The translations under genes and the position numbers were made by a program. A stretch of DNA of 64,000 bases, taken from an uncultured Ignavibacteriota bacterium. GTDB lineage: Bacteria; Bacteroidota; Ignavibacteria; UBA10030; UBA8401. Each line of letters opens with the position of its first letter. Position 1 is the first letter of the stretch. Positions 35,513 through 44,664 of the stretch are shown here, in pieces. The notes under the pieces were generated by a model. That model saw nothing but the letters and a program-made list of their open reading frames with translations, made no database searches and had not been told where the DNA came from. Location: the NCBI GenBank assembly GCA_903884005.1, contig CAISDA010000006.1:124001-188000 (forward strand), read 5' to 3'.

Positions 35513-36259
35513 TTAAAACACTACGTGTATGTTCGCAGAGAGTCCCTGAGGCAGGGGCATGACGATGACGGAACTTTCAGAGTCCGGTGTTCGGCCGGTC
35601 ACCGAGTCGAACACATCGACGATTGTGCCCCGCAGCGCGTATGTGAGGAATGAACTGCCGGCGCCTAGCACCGCCCCGCCGAGCGCATCAGACGGATAAT
35701 GAAGTCCGTTGTAGACGCGGCCGTAGCCGACCATGCCGGCCCAGATGAACGCCGGCACATACACATACGGCCTGGGATAGCGGAGCGTGAGCAGTGTGGC
35801 GAGCGCAAACGCCCCTGCCGTGTGGCCTGAAGGAAACGAGTACGGGTCGGCGGATTCGATATCATTCACCGTGACCCCGGAGAGTACTTCATACGGCCTC
35901 GCCCGCTTCACCGTGGATTTAATGACATACTTGGCTCCGTACGTGAGCACTTCGGATGCAGACAGAAGCAACCCTGTAGTAACAACATCGTTGTTCTTAG
36001 CAGCCAGGCCGTAGACAAGGCACCCTAACGGCAGACCCACGACGATTACGGCAACGGAATTGTCGGTGATACCGAACAGCGACGTCTTGAAAGAGGTCTG
36101 CGCGTCGTTCACGCTCCGGAACAATTTCGTATCCGGACCGTCGGACTCTTGCTGAGGGCTGTCCGCCCTTACCGTGGAGGTTGAAAAGGAGATACATAAA
36201 AATGCCGCCAGCACTCCTGTGAGTCGCTGGCGGCATATGAAAGAGAGGAATGGTGCCAT
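35513..36259 (-). CDS. PAP2-superfamily phosphatase, exported
   Basis: 248 residues from MAPFLSFICRQRLTGVLAAF, with a signal peptide. The phosphatidic-acid-phosphatase triad is intact: KSTVKRARP, YSFPSGHTAGAFA, and GRVYNGLHYPSDALGG carrying the last Arg, His and Asp. Two or three hydrophobic segments surround it. The tail ends VMPLPQGLSANIHVVF, an amphipathic strand with terminal Phe like those of the PAP2 proteins at 43704 and 44665. The start is 3 bp after the lytic transglycosylase stop, so the two are likely co-transcribed. The substrate is unknown; undecaprenyl-PP or lipid A phosphate are options. Confidence 0.87.
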   Translation of the reverse strand: MAPFLSFICRQRLTGVLAAFLCISFSTSTVRADSPQQESDGPDTKLFRSVNDAQTSFKTSLFGITDNSVAVIVVGLPLGCLVYGLAAKNNDVVTTGLLLSASEVLTYGAKYVIKSTVKRARPYEVLSGVTVNDIESADPYSFPSGHTAGAFALATLLTLRYPRPYVYVPAFIWAGMVGYGRVYNGLHYPSDALGGAVLGAGSSFLTYALRGTIVDVFDSVTGRTPDSESSVIVMPLPQGLSANIHVVF

Positions 36260-36261
36260 GG

Positions 36262-36984
36262 TTACGCCCGTTTGGGAAGAAATTTTCGATATTCGTTGTA
36301 ACTTTTCATGACACCGTCGACGTATTGCACTGTTTGTTTCCAGTCCCGGAAATAACCGGCGGGAGGCCGCGGAGTCTCCCACACATGACTGTGCAGTGTC
36401 GTATATTTTTTAGACAAGAGCGACAATGCGTTTCTGACGCATCGCCATTGATTCGGGTCATCGTTCACATATTCCGCCATTGCCTGGGCATCCAAGACCC
36501 TTCCAAGTCCGGCATTATATGCCGCAAGCGTCATGCTGATGCGGTCTTCTTCTGATACCTGTTCCGCGTCGAACGACTTATAGATTTTTGAGAGATAGTA
36601 AATGCCGCCGCGTATATTTTCATGCGGACGGTCAAAATGAGCGCTATCGACGCCCCATTCATTCGCAATTTGCGATTGCGTTGTCGGTGTGATCTGCATC
36701 AGCCCTTCAGCGCCTTTGTCGCTTGTGGCCGAAGTATCGAAGCGTGATTCCTGATTGATCACCGCCATCACCAGGCGCCAGTCGAGGCCGTACTGGTCTG
36801 AATACTTGCGAATCACACCGCCATAGCGTTGAACCATGAGCCTGGAGTGGCTCGTGAGCGGCACTGTCTCGGAAATGAAGCTTCCCTCGACAGCCGGGGC
36901 GGTGCCTATGATCATGCGCCCTTCAAAACAGCCAAAAACAACTACCGGTAAAAACAAGACACAATTAAAGAGTACCTTACCCAT
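36262..36984 (-). CDS. Lytic transglycosylase (SLT family), probable lipoprotein
   Basis: 240 residues. The N terminus MGKVLFNCVLFLPVVVFGCF has a possible lipobox with Cys19. The SLT domain (about residues 60-175) has catalytic Glu in VINQESRFDTSATSDKGAEG, followed by GLMQITPTTQSQIA and TLAAYNAGLGRVLDA, as in MltF and Slt70 relatives. It cleaves the peptidoglycan glycan strand, leaving 1,6-anhydro-muropeptides. Upstream of the PAP2 gene in the same short operon. Confidence 0.92.
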   Translation of the reverse strand: MGKVLFNCVLFLPVVVFGCFEGRMIIGTAPAVEGSFISETVPLTSHSRLMVQRYGGVIRKYSDQYGLDWRLVMAVINQESRFDTSATSDKGAEGLMQITPTTQSQIANEWGVDSAHFDRPHENIRGGIYYLSKIYKSFDAEQVSEEDRISMTLAAYNAGLGRVLDAQAMAEYVNDDPNQWRCVRNALSLLSKKYTTLHSHVWETPRPPAGYFRDWKQTVQYVDGVMKSYNEYRKFLPKRA

Positions 36985-37155
36985 TTCTCCTCCTTCGATA
37001 TATGTAACATCCCTCCGTCTCTGTTCCGGAAAGTTCGGTCAGACTGCGCATGAACGAGAGAGGAAGACTGATTAAACGACAAAGCCAAAACGAATTTTTT
37101 TTATCGTTCTGGCCTGTATTAAAATACATATATTCACCGTTAGTGTCAAGCCCTT

Positions 37156-37183
37156 GGAAACTCGCTACGGTCTGCGAGTTTCC
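37156..37183. terminator. Stem-loop downstream of the sensor kinase
   Basis: Perfect 10-bp inverted repeat, GGAAACTCGC (37156-37165) and GCGAGTTTCC (37174-37183), with an 8-nt loop, 31 bp past the kinase stop. It has no T run on either strand, so it could be an RNA-stabilising hairpin or a factor-dependent stop. The rest of the 230-bp gap to the transglycosylase gene shows nothing else definite. Confidence 0.45.
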
Positions 37184-37214
37184 ATTCCGGTTTCGATCCG
37201 TCGGCCACTCCCTC

Positions 37215-40200
37215 TCATACCTCCTTTTGGCTAGGGAACCGAATAATGAACTTAGTTCCGTTATTGGAATCGAGCTCTATCGTCCCTTTCATCTGGCGCA
37301 CCAGTGTGGTGATCAGCGTCATACCCATCGTCTCAGCCGTTCGGAAGTCGAGCTTCGGGGGGAATCCGATGCCGGTATCTCCGACGATCACTTCATACTC
37401 CAGGCTCGGGAGAATGCGAACCTCAATGAACACCATTCCATGCGCTCCATCGGGGAACGCATACTTCAGCGAATTCGAGATCAACTCGTTGATGATGAGG
37501 CCGCAGGGTATTGCCGTATCCACGCCGAATTTGACTTTTTCCGCACTGATCTGCAGCGACGCATTGCCGTTATTGTACGCATGGAACAATTGTGTGGCGA
37601 CGCCACGTATATAATCGCCGAATTCGATGTCCGCCAGGTTCTTCGATTGATAGAGCTTCTCGTGAATACGCGCGATGGTGATCACCCGGTTCTTCGCCTC
37701 ATGAAGCAGATCCCGGTCGTTTACATTCGCGACCACGTCCGACTGCAGGCTGAGCAGGCTTGCAACCACATTCAGGTTGTTCTTCACGCGGTGATGGATC
37801 TCTTTCAGGAGTATCTCCTTTTCTTCCAACGCCTCCTGCAGCAGGCCCTCTGCCCTGTGCCGTTCGACGATCTCATCTTTCAGTTCCCTGTTTGCCGATT
37901 CGACCTGATTGCTCCGCTGCCGGACGATTTCCTGATGGCGAAGGATCTCATCATTCGCCTCTTTCAATGTAATGTTTTTCTGCCTCACGAGTTCGGCTTC
38001 ACGGAGCTGCTGTTCATGGATCAGCTTTTTACGCTGGCGCTTTTCCACATACTTCATGCTTCCCGCATATATTCCCATGAAACAGATCGCATACAACAGA
38101 TATGCCCACCACGTCCGCCAAAATGGAGGTTTAATGGTGATGGACAGCGACGCGCCCAGTGTATTCCAGATATGGTCGTTATTCGATCCCAGAACCCTGA
38201 ATACGTACTTGCCCGGAGCAAGGTTCGTATACGACGCTTTACGCGCCGTGCTCGCCGAACTCCATTCCTTGTCGAATCCTTCGAGCATGTACTTATACTG
38301 GTTCAGTTCCGATCTGCGGTAATTCAATGCGACGAAGTCGAAGGACAACGAATTCTCATCATACGGAAGGACGACCTGTTTTTTCATCGTCATCGCAGTA
38401 TCGGCATGCATCGGCTTGTTGAATATACTCACAGAGGTGATATACACGGCCGGCCGGTGCACATTCTCATGGATTTTTTCAGGCTGAAACACGTTGAAGC
38501 CGTTATTGCCGCCGAACAATATTGTTCCGTCCGTATCCTTGAAACTGCAGTTGAGATTGAATTCTTCGCCCTGCAAACCCGCGTTGGAATTGAAATTGTG
38601 AAATGTACCCGATGCAGGATCGAAGCGGGAGATGCCGCTGTTTGTCGTGATCCAGATATTGTTTCTCTTATCAACCTGAAGTCCAAAAATAGTATTATTG
38701 ATCAATCCGTCGGCTTCCGTGAAGAGCGTGAATGTTCCCGTCCTCGGATCAAATTTATTGAGTCCGCCTCCATACGTTCCAATCCACAGATTTCCACTGC
38801 CGTCCTCGGTGATCGGTGCCGCCATATTATGGCTGATGCTGGTGCTATCCTTCGGATTGTGGAAATAGGATGTAAATGTGCCGGCGGCCTTGTCGAATTT
38901 GCAGATGCCTCCGCCGTATGTCCCGATCCACAACGTCCCCGTGTGGTCCTGGAACAGGGAACGGATATTATTGTTGCTCAATGTTGTCAGGTCGGCAGGA
39001 TCGCTCATATAGTGTGTGAATCGATTGGTCCGGCGGTCGAACCTATTCAGTCCGTTCATAGTCCCGATCCACAGGATCCCGTCTGTGTCTTCCACGATCG
39101 ACCTGATATTCGAGTGGCTGATCGCGCTAGGATTTTTGAGATCCGACACATAGCGCGTGAACCGTTTGGTCTTCCGGTCGAAACGGTTCAGCCCATTTCG
39201 CGTCCCAATCCAGAACGCCTCCTTCGAATCCTTTGCTATCACGTTGACATAGTTGTCGCTCAGGCTCGTCTTGTCATCTGGAATATTCACAAACCGTTCA
39301 CACGCGTTCGATGTGGGATCAAAAATGTCCAAGCCTTTCGCCGTCCCTACCCAAATATTCCCTTTTTGTTCCCTGTACAACGAACGTATATTGTTGTTGG
39401 AAAAAAGCGAGGGCTTCGGATATTCGTTGCGGTATGTCCGGAAGTGTTCCTCCTCCGGATCATATTTGCTGACGCCCGAGGCATACGTCCCGATCCATTC
39501 ATTGGCCATCTCGTCGCGATACACTGTCAGGATCCTATCATCGGCGAGACTTGTCGGATCCTGCACATCGTGTCTTATGACCGTGGTCATGCCCGTTTCC
39601 GGGTCTAAATATTTTAAGCCTTCCCCCCATGTGCCATACATGATCTTCCCCGACTGCGTCTCGGAAATAGTCATCACCGAATGGGAATCATACCCCTCGC
39701 TCAGTGTGGGCGTAACTGCGGTAGACATATCCCATATGCCCGTCGTGCGGTTGAGAGAAATGATTCCGCGTATAAATGTTCCGACCCATAACCGGCCCTT
39801 GGCATCCTCATAGATCGACAGCACCGATTCCTGCAGGGGGTGTGCATTGGAGAACGTGGAAAAACGATAGCGGGTAAATGTTCCCGATGAGGCATCGAAC
39901 CGGTTGAGGCCGCCGCTCCCGGTTCCTATCCACAGCACTCCCGCTTTGTCGATGTACTGCGAGTTAATGTCACTGGAACTGAGGCTCTTTTCATTGAGCG
40001 GGTCGTGCAGGAAGCGGCGGAACGATTTGGTTTCCGGTAAAAATTTGTTGAGGCCGTTTTTGCGTGTCCCGATCCACATGGCGCCGGAACTGTCTTCGGT
40101 GATTGCCGAGATGTCGTTTGCACTGATAGTGGCCGGGTCATCGGGATTTGCACTGTAGACATGGAGCGTTCCTGTCACGGGATCCAGGACGTTCAATCCG

Positions 40201-40520
40201 TTGGATGTCCCTATCCATAACAGCCCCGCCCGGTCCTGGTGCACTGCGCGGATGACGTTATTGGAGATCGATGCCGTATCATCCTTGCGGTGGCGGAAGA
40301 CGGTGAATGTGTATCCGTCATATCTGCTCAGTCCGTCGTCTGTGCCGAACCAGAAAAATCCCTGGCGGTCGCGTGTGATGCACCACACGGAGTTGTGCGA
40401 AAGTCCGTTTGCAACCGAGAGATTTAAAAATTTCGGGGATTGGTCGGCCTGAAGCGATTCAACGCAGAGAAATGCAATAACCGCAATACAGAAAATTTTT
40501 ACGACAGGCGCTCTGTGCAT
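37215..40520 (-). CDS. Large membrane sensor histidine kinase: Reg_prop propeller, Y_Y_Y, HisKA_2
   Basis: 1101 residues. Signal peptide MHRAPVVKIFCIAVIAFLCV, then about 14 beta-propeller blades (residues 25-690) with repeated LWIGT-type motifs such as GLLWIGTSNGLNV and GNLWIGTYGGGLNKFD. A Y_Y_Y-type Ig-like domain (about 700-780, YTNLAPGKYVFRVLGSN) and one membrane helix (WWAYLLYAICFMGIYAGSM) follow. A coiled coil leads to a HisKA_2 dimer domain with phospho-His in EIHHRVKNNLNVVASLL (about 909) and an ATPase domain with INELISNSLKYAF and GDTGIGF. Unlike the hybrid HTCS of Bacteroides it carries no receiver or HTH. No response regulator is adjacent. Confidence 0.94.
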   Translation of the reverse strand: MHRAPVVKIFCIAVIAFLCVESLQADQSPKFLNLSVANGLSHNSVWCITRDRQGFFWFGTDDGLSRYDGYTFTVFRHRKDDTASISNNVIRAVHQDRAGLLWIGTSNGLNVLDPVTGTLHVYSANPDDPATISANDISAITEDSSGAMWIGTRKNGLNKFLPETKSFRRFLHDPLNEKSLSSSDINSQYIDKAGVLWIGTGSGGLNRFDASSGTFTRYRFSTFSNAHPLQESVLSIYEDAKGRLWVGTFIRGIISLNRTTGIWDMSTAVTPTLSEGYDSHSVMTISETQSGKIMYGTWGEGLKYLDPETGMTTVIRHDVQDPTSLADDRILTVYRDEMANEWIGTYASGVSKYDPEEEHFRTYRNEYPKPSLFSNNNIRSLYREQKGNIWVGTAKGLDIFDPTSNACERFVNIPDDKTSLSDNYVNVIAKDSKEAFWIGTRNGLNRFDRKTKRFTRYVSDLKNPSAISHSNIRSIVEDTDGILWIGTMNGLNRFDRRTNRFTHYMSDPADLTTLSNNNIRSLFQDHTGTLWIGTYGGGICKFDKAAGTFTSYFHNPKDSTSISHNMAAPITEDGSGNLWIGTYGGGLNKFDPRTGTFTLFTEADGLINNTIFGLQVDKRNNIWITTNSGISRFDPASGTFHNFNSNAGLQGEEFNLNCSFKDTDGTILFGGNNGFNVFQPEKIHENVHRPAVYITSVSIFNKPMHADTAMTMKKQVVLPYDENSLSFDFVALNYRRSELNQYKYMLEGFDKEWSSASTARKASYTNLAPGKYVFRVLGSNNDHIWNTLGASLSITIKPPFWRTWWAYLLYAICFMGIYAGSMKYVEKRQRKKLIHEQQLREAELVRQKNITLKEANDEILRHQEIVRQRSNQVESANRELKDEIVERHRAEGLLQEALEEKEILLKEIHHRVKNNLNVVASLLSLQSDVVANVNDRDLLHEAKNRVITIARIHEKLYQSKNLADIEFGDYIRGVATQLFHAYNNGNASLQISAEKVKFGVDTAIPCGLIINELISNSLKYAFPDGAHGMVFIEVRILPSLEYEVIVGDTGIGFPPKLDFRTAETMGMTLITTLVRQMKGTIELDSNNGTKFIIRFPSQKEV

Positions 40521-40737
40521 GGAAACGTTCTATTATATGAGTTAGCGATGTGGAAACTATTTCATAGCGCTTACACAGCAGCCCCATCCCAGGGGATACA
40601 AATATAACGGAAAGATAGATGGAATGCCACAGCGGTGCGGATAAATCATATGCGGATAACACATGTGTTCGGGGACGTGTGTGCGCATATTCGCGGGAAA
40701 TAGTATGGTCAACGACGCGTGCGGCGCGCGAGGGGAA

Positions 40738-41580
40738 CTAGATCGAGAAATCGAGCTCATCGAGCATGCCGTTCACGTTCTTGACCCGTACCTGGCTTTT
40801 GTGGTAGACGAGCGACCGGGGCGGCACACTTTCGGTAAGCCACACGTTTCCGCCGATGACGCTGTCGTGTCCGATGGTGGTCGACCCGCCGAGAATAGTG
40901 GCGTTCGAATAGATGACGACGTGGTGTTCGATGGTCGGATGGCGCTTCGTTGAGCACAATGATTTTTCGACGCTGAGCGCGCCGAGCGTGACGCCCTGAT
41001 AAATTTTAACGTTGTCGGCGATCGTGGCGGTTTCGCCGATGACGATGCCTGTGCCATGATCGATGCAGAAGGCCTTGCCGATCGCGGCCCCGGGATGAAT
41101 GTCGATGCCGGTCTTTTGGTGCGCAAATTCGGAAAGGATCCGGGGGAAGATCGGAACGTGGAGCCGATAAAATTGATGGGCGATCCGATACACAGCGATC
41201 GCATAAAAGCCAGGGTAGGCCGAGATGACTTCATCCACGCTTTCAGAAGCGGGATCTCCGTCGTTGATCGCTTCGGCATCGGTCCAGAGGTCGGCGAAGA
41301 CCCTCGGCAGGTTTTCGAAAAACCGTTCCGCGATCTCGTCGATGCCGAGCTCCATTTGCGCCTGGAGCGGCTGCAGTGCAATTTTAAGATCGTGCCTGAG
41401 CAGCTGCAGGCGCGCGCCGACATCGTGCTGCTCGGAGTACGTCTCTTCCGAAAAATGCGGGAAGAGAAGACTGAGCAGATTCTCTGCAAACTCGTATACT
41501 TTCGCCTTCACCGGAAGCTGCAGATGACGTGCCTGCCGCACAACCAACAATCGCCGTGTAAATTCTTCATCCATAGTCAT
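40738..41580 (-). CDS. cysE: Serine O-acetyltransferase-type enzyme
   Basis: 280 residues, cytoplasmic; acetylates serine for cysteine synthesis. An alpha-helical N-terminal domain (about 1-160) precedes a left-handed beta-helix of hexapeptide repeats (about 165-265) with TGIDIHPGAAIGKAFCIDHG and TGIVIGETATIADNVKIYQG. The His of IDHGTG is the conserved catalytic residue. It is the longer CysE variant in which the N-terminal domain covers a different helix order from E. coli. No cysK is nearby. The start MTMDEEF at 41580 may shift by two codons. Confidence 0.88.
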   Translation of the reverse strand: MTMDEEFTRRLLVVRQARHLQLPVKAKVYEFAENLLSLLFPHFSEETYSEQHDVGARLQLLRHDLKIALQPLQAQMELGIDEIAERFFENLPRVFADLWTDAEAINDGDPASESVDEVISAYPGFYAIAVYRIAHQFYRLHVPIFPRILSEFAHQKTGIDIHPGAAIGKAFCIDHGTGIVIGETATIADNVKIYQGVTLGALSVEKSLCSTKRHPTIEHHVVIYSNATILGGSTTIGHDSVIGGNVWLTESVPPRSLVYHKSQVRVKNVNGMLDELDFSI

Positions 41581-41593
41581 CCGGCAGCGCCTC

Positions 41594-41926
41594 TCAGGTG
41601 TGAAGTCCCATATACGTCAAATTAAAGTCTTTCAGTATTTCCTTGGCCACTTCCACTTTGTCTTCAGGGACCAGGATCTTTACCGGCTCAAGCAGCGGCA
41701 GCATGCTGTTGAAATATTCTCCTTCGATCTGATACTCGATCTCGCCGTCGTCCAGGATCGACTTGATGAGCGCGATATCGCCGGCATTGTATGTGATGAC
41801 TTCCACATAGGCAGGCACAGTCTGTTCGTGATCGACCTCAGGAAGCGATGCGACCAGTGGTATTGTGCAATCGGCGCATTCTTCGACTCCGGCAAGATAT
41901 TCCGCTTTGCAGTTCGGACAGAACAT
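41594..41926 (-). CDS. Zinc-ribbon plus DUF2007-like protein
   Basis: 110 residues from MFCPNCKAEYLAGVEECADC at 41926. The first 25 residues form a CxxC...CxxC zinc ribbon. The rest (TYNAGDIALIKSILDDGEIEYQIEG and KILVPEDKVEVAKEIL) matches the small alpha-beta DUF2007 signal-transducing fold, seen also in PII-like contexts. A longer frame adds 23 residues of no evident relation. It lies 13 bp before cysE. The function is unknown. Confidence 0.78.
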   Translation of the reverse strand: MFCPNCKAEYLAGVEECADCTIPLVASLPEVDHEQTVPAYVEVITYNAGDIALIKSILDDGEIEYQIEGEYFNSMLPLLEPVKILVPEDKVEVAKEILKDFNLTYMGLHT

Positions 41927-42116
41927 AGTACCCTCCGTTGAGATAGGGACAAATGTGTGCGGCATATGAACAGCACCGATGCCGCATTGAGGCAAGCACC
42001 TTCACACATACTACTTGCCGAAATATTTCGTTAAAAGCAAGAGCAATAAATTTACCGCATCACTGTTCAACGACGCACGTCCGGTACCGCACCGCACACG
42101 GCGCAACGAAGCCCGC

Positions 42117-43556
42117 TCAGAGACGGGCGAACCGGCGGCCGGCATCGAGAAAACTGTCGACTTCGGCGTCACTCCGGCCTTCGGCGTAGAGACGCACCAG
42201 CGGCTCGGTCTGCGATGTCCTCAGCAGGAGCCATCGGCAGTCCCCGCACTCGAGCTTCACTCCGGTCATCATGCCGAGTTCCTCGAATGTCGTGACCTTT
42301 GTAACGGGGAATCCTGCAATCTCGGGAGGTGCCGACGCGGCCAGGTCCGGAAGGAGCGCCGCCCTGTCCGGGCGGTCATACGGTGCGTCGATGCGGCGGT
42401 AATGCAGCGAGCCCACGCGCAGACGGATGGCACCGATGATCTCGTGGAGCGAGCGGTCCGAGAAGGCGATCATTTCCGCGAAGAACAATCCGGAGAGAAT
42501 GCCGTCCCGTTCCGGAATATGCGGTTGGTAACCGAAGCCTCCGCTTTCTTCGCCTCCGAACATGCATGATTCGTTGAGCATCACCTCTGCGATGAATTTG
42601 AAGCCGACGAGCGTATCGAACACCGGCAGGCCCCAGTGTTCGGCAAGGAGCCGAAGCTTATCCGTCACCGAGGCGGTCTTGATGATGCCGCCCTGCCACA
42701 GCTTATGTTCACGGAGATGCCAGACGAGCGCAAGGATCGTTTCCTGGGCGTTCATCCATTCGCCGTCGTCGTATACAATACTGCACCTGTCGGCGTCGCC
42801 ATCTGTGGCAATGCCGAGAAGCGTGTGCGTCGCGCTCATATTATATTTCAGCGGTTCGAGATTCTGTTCCACCGGCTCGGGCGAGCGGTCGTAGAAATCC
42901 GGGTCGGCCGTACCGAAGATCGTCTGCGCTCTCCATCCGCACGGCGTCAACAGATCTTCAAGGAGCGTCTGCCCTGCCCCGCCCATCGAATCGATGATGA
43001 CGGCGGCATGGTTGCGCGGATCTTCGCCGAACACACGGAGCCGGTCGAAATCGACGAGCAGCCGCAGCTGCGCAATGTACTCGGGGAGAAAATCGGTGAG
43101 TGCAATGTGTTCGCATGCCGGCACAAACGGCTCCGCCTCGGGAAGAATGCACTCTTCCATTTTTTTTGTCTCTTCGGACATGAAGGGCCCGCCATAGGCG
43201 GCCTTGAACTTGATGCCGTTGTAGCGGGGCGGATTATGGCTAGCGGTGATCATCACACCGGCGCTGCACGAGCGGTGCTTGACGGCAAACGACAGCACCG
43301 GTGTCGGCACAATTGCCGTGGAGAGCAGCACATGGATGCCGTGAAAGGAGAGCACATCGGCAAACAGGGATGCGTAATGCTGCGACAAGCGGCGGCCGTC
43401 GTACGCGATCGCGACGGGTCCGTCCGTGTGCGGCTCCTGCGACGAACGCCAGCGGACGAATGCATGCGCTATACGAATGACATTCTCGTCGGTGAACATA
43501 TCGTCCATCAACGCCCGCCAGCCGTCGGTGCCAAATGTGATGACAGGTACGCCCAT
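42117..43556 (-). CDS. Phosphoglucomutase/phosphomannomutase
   Basis: Alpha-D-phosphohexomutase of 479 residues that interconverts hexose 1- and 6-phosphates to feed nucleotide-sugar and glycan synthesis. The phosphoserine loop is VMITASHNPPRYNGIKF (about 100-115), the metal-binding loop is ATDGDADRCS, the sugar-binding loop GGEESGG, and the phosphate-binding loop RTSQTEP near the C terminus. All four domain signatures are intact. Which sugar is preferred cannot be read from the motifs alone. The glycan clusters in this window are likely consumers. Confidence 0.93.
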   Translation of the reverse strand: MGVPVITFGTDGWRALMDDMFTDENVIRIAHAFVRWRSSQEPHTDGPVAIAYDGRRLSQHYASLFADVLSFHGIHVLLSTAIVPTPVLSFAVKHRSCSAGVMITASHNPPRYNGIKFKAAYGGPFMSEETKKMEECILPEAEPFVPACEHIALTDFLPEYIAQLRLLVDFDRLRVFGEDPRNHAAVIIDSMGGAGQTLLEDLLTPCGWRAQTIFGTADPDFYDRSPEPVEQNLEPLKYNMSATHTLLGIATDGDADRCSIVYDDGEWMNAQETILALVWHLREHKLWQGGIIKTASVTDKLRLLAEHWGLPVFDTLVGFKFIAEVMLNESCMFGGEESGGFGYQPHIPERDGILSGLFFAEMIAFSDRSLHEIIGAIRLRVGSLHYRRIDAPYDRPDRAALLPDLAASAPPEIAGFPVTKVTTFEELGMMTGVKLECGDCRWLLLRTSQTEPLVRLYAEGRSDAEVDSFLDAGRRFARL

Positions 43557-43579
43557 GAATGCCTGGTGTCCAGTGAATT

Positions 43580-43662
43580 ACCCCGTCGCAAGCAGCAGGG
43601 TATCGTGATATTCAAATTATATTTTTCGCCGCAAGCGGCGGGGAATTGGACCCTGAGTGATT
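43580..43662. repeat. Palindromic repeat family C, copy 1
   Basis: Contains CAAGCAGCAGGGTATCGT, an A/T-rich spacer, then TTTTTCGCCGCAAGCGGCGG and GGAATT. The same order recurs at 49263-49344. The two GC arms (GCTGCTTG-like and CCGCCGCTTGCGG) can pair imperfectly. It lies between the phosphohexomutase and PAP2 genes. Confidence 0.75.
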
Positions 43663-43703
43663 GAAAATCGATTGACAGCTCCGATGCCGCCGCGGCAGAT
43701 GTG

Positions 43704-44663
43704 TCAGAAACCGATCGCAAGCTGAAGCGCGGGTGAGTCGTTCAGCATACACACGGAAAAATGAATTTTCTTTCCGGTATTGTCTGCGGACGCCGTCATC
43801 GGGTTGGAATTTTCATACCGTGACACGACCTGATTGGCGCAAAGATAGCCGATGCACGCGCCGGCAAAGACATCCGACGCCCAATGCGTATGCTCGATCA
43901 TGCGTGTGAGTCCGACGATGGTCGCCAGAGAATACGAAAGGATCGGAACGTAGCTCGATTCGCTGTACCGCTTTGCGAACACCGTGGCGATCGCGAACGC
44001 CGTGGCCGTGTGTCCCGAAGGAAATGCATCGTATTTGGACACGGTCTCGTTGCTGTGCTTGCGTATTGACCCTGCAAGTCCGGACCATCGACCGCCGGGC
44101 AAGTGCGAAAATTCGTACGCCGCGCTTGGACGTTCGCGTCCCGCGATCAATTTCCCCAGGCGTGTCCAGACTCCGGATGTGATCAGCGCTTCGGTCAGCA
44201 GCATCGATGTTTCCTTCGCATCCTCGTCATCCCATATCACGCTGTATCCGGCATAGGCGACTCCCGTGAGTATTCCATAGGTGCCTCCGAAGTCCGTCAA
44301 GATCGGGCTCGTGGTCCGGATCGCTTTATGATTCGTCGCGAGGCTGCGTATATTCCGGTCGATGGGCTCGTCGATCGTGATGAGGCCGAATGTAATGCCG
44401 ATGCCGACGCCGACCGATATCGCATCTTTTTCATTCATGGAGAACGGAGATGTCGCCTGGAGCAAAAAATCTTCGCCCAAGCGCCGCAAAAATTGAGGCT
44501 GGTGCGCGACCGTGCCGGCATCGAATCCGGATGAATCCTCGATAACGGACCGGGTATCGGCCGTGTCGGGTACGGCCTCCAGCAATTCCCACGCGCTCGC
44601 AGTTGCGGTGCACACGAACACACAGATGACAAGTTTAAGACCGAGGGAGCGCAGGATGATCAT
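43704..44663 (-). CDS. PAP2-superfamily phosphatase, exported (second of tandem pair)
   Basis: 319 residues with signal peptide MIILRSLGLKLVICVFVCTA. The PAP2 motifs are complete: KLIAGRERP, YDAFPSGHTATAFA and GLTRMIEHTHWASDVFAG. Several hydrophobic segments lie between 75 and 280. It ends VCMLNDSPALQLAIGF, an aromatic-terminated amphipathic strand also present on its neighbour. The start is 1 nt after the stop of the 44665 gene, so they form one operon. It is downstream of the BtuG-like gene; a link to corrinoid use is only positional. Possible substrates are polyprenyl pyrophosphate or extracytoplasmic phosphate esters. Confidence 0.86.
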   Translation of the reverse strand: MIILRSLGLKLVICVFVCTATASAWELLEAVPDTADTRSVIEDSSGFDAGTVAHQPQFLRRLGEDFLLQATSPFSMNEKDAISVGVGIGITFGLITIDEPIDRNIRSLATNHKAIRTTSPILTDFGGTYGILTGVAYAGYSVIWDDEDAKETSMLLTEALITSGVWTRLGKLIAGRERPSAAYEFSHLPGGRWSGLAGSIRKHSNETVSKYDAFPSGHTATAFAIATVFAKRYSESSYVPILSYSLATIVGLTRMIEHTHWASDVFAGACIGYLCANQVVSRYENSNPMTASADNTGKKIHFSVCMLNDSPALQLAIGF

Positions 44664-44664
44664 G

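Noticed and set aside
37050..39608. 852-residue plus-strand open frame opposite the sensor kinase
   Set aside because: Antisense shadow of the kinase: Arg/His-rich translation, no recognisable domain, while the minus strand encodes complete repeated blades.
40525..40545. TATAAT-like box just before the sensor kinase start
   Set aside because: It would leave a leader of only a few bases and has no matching -35 box; too weak to call.
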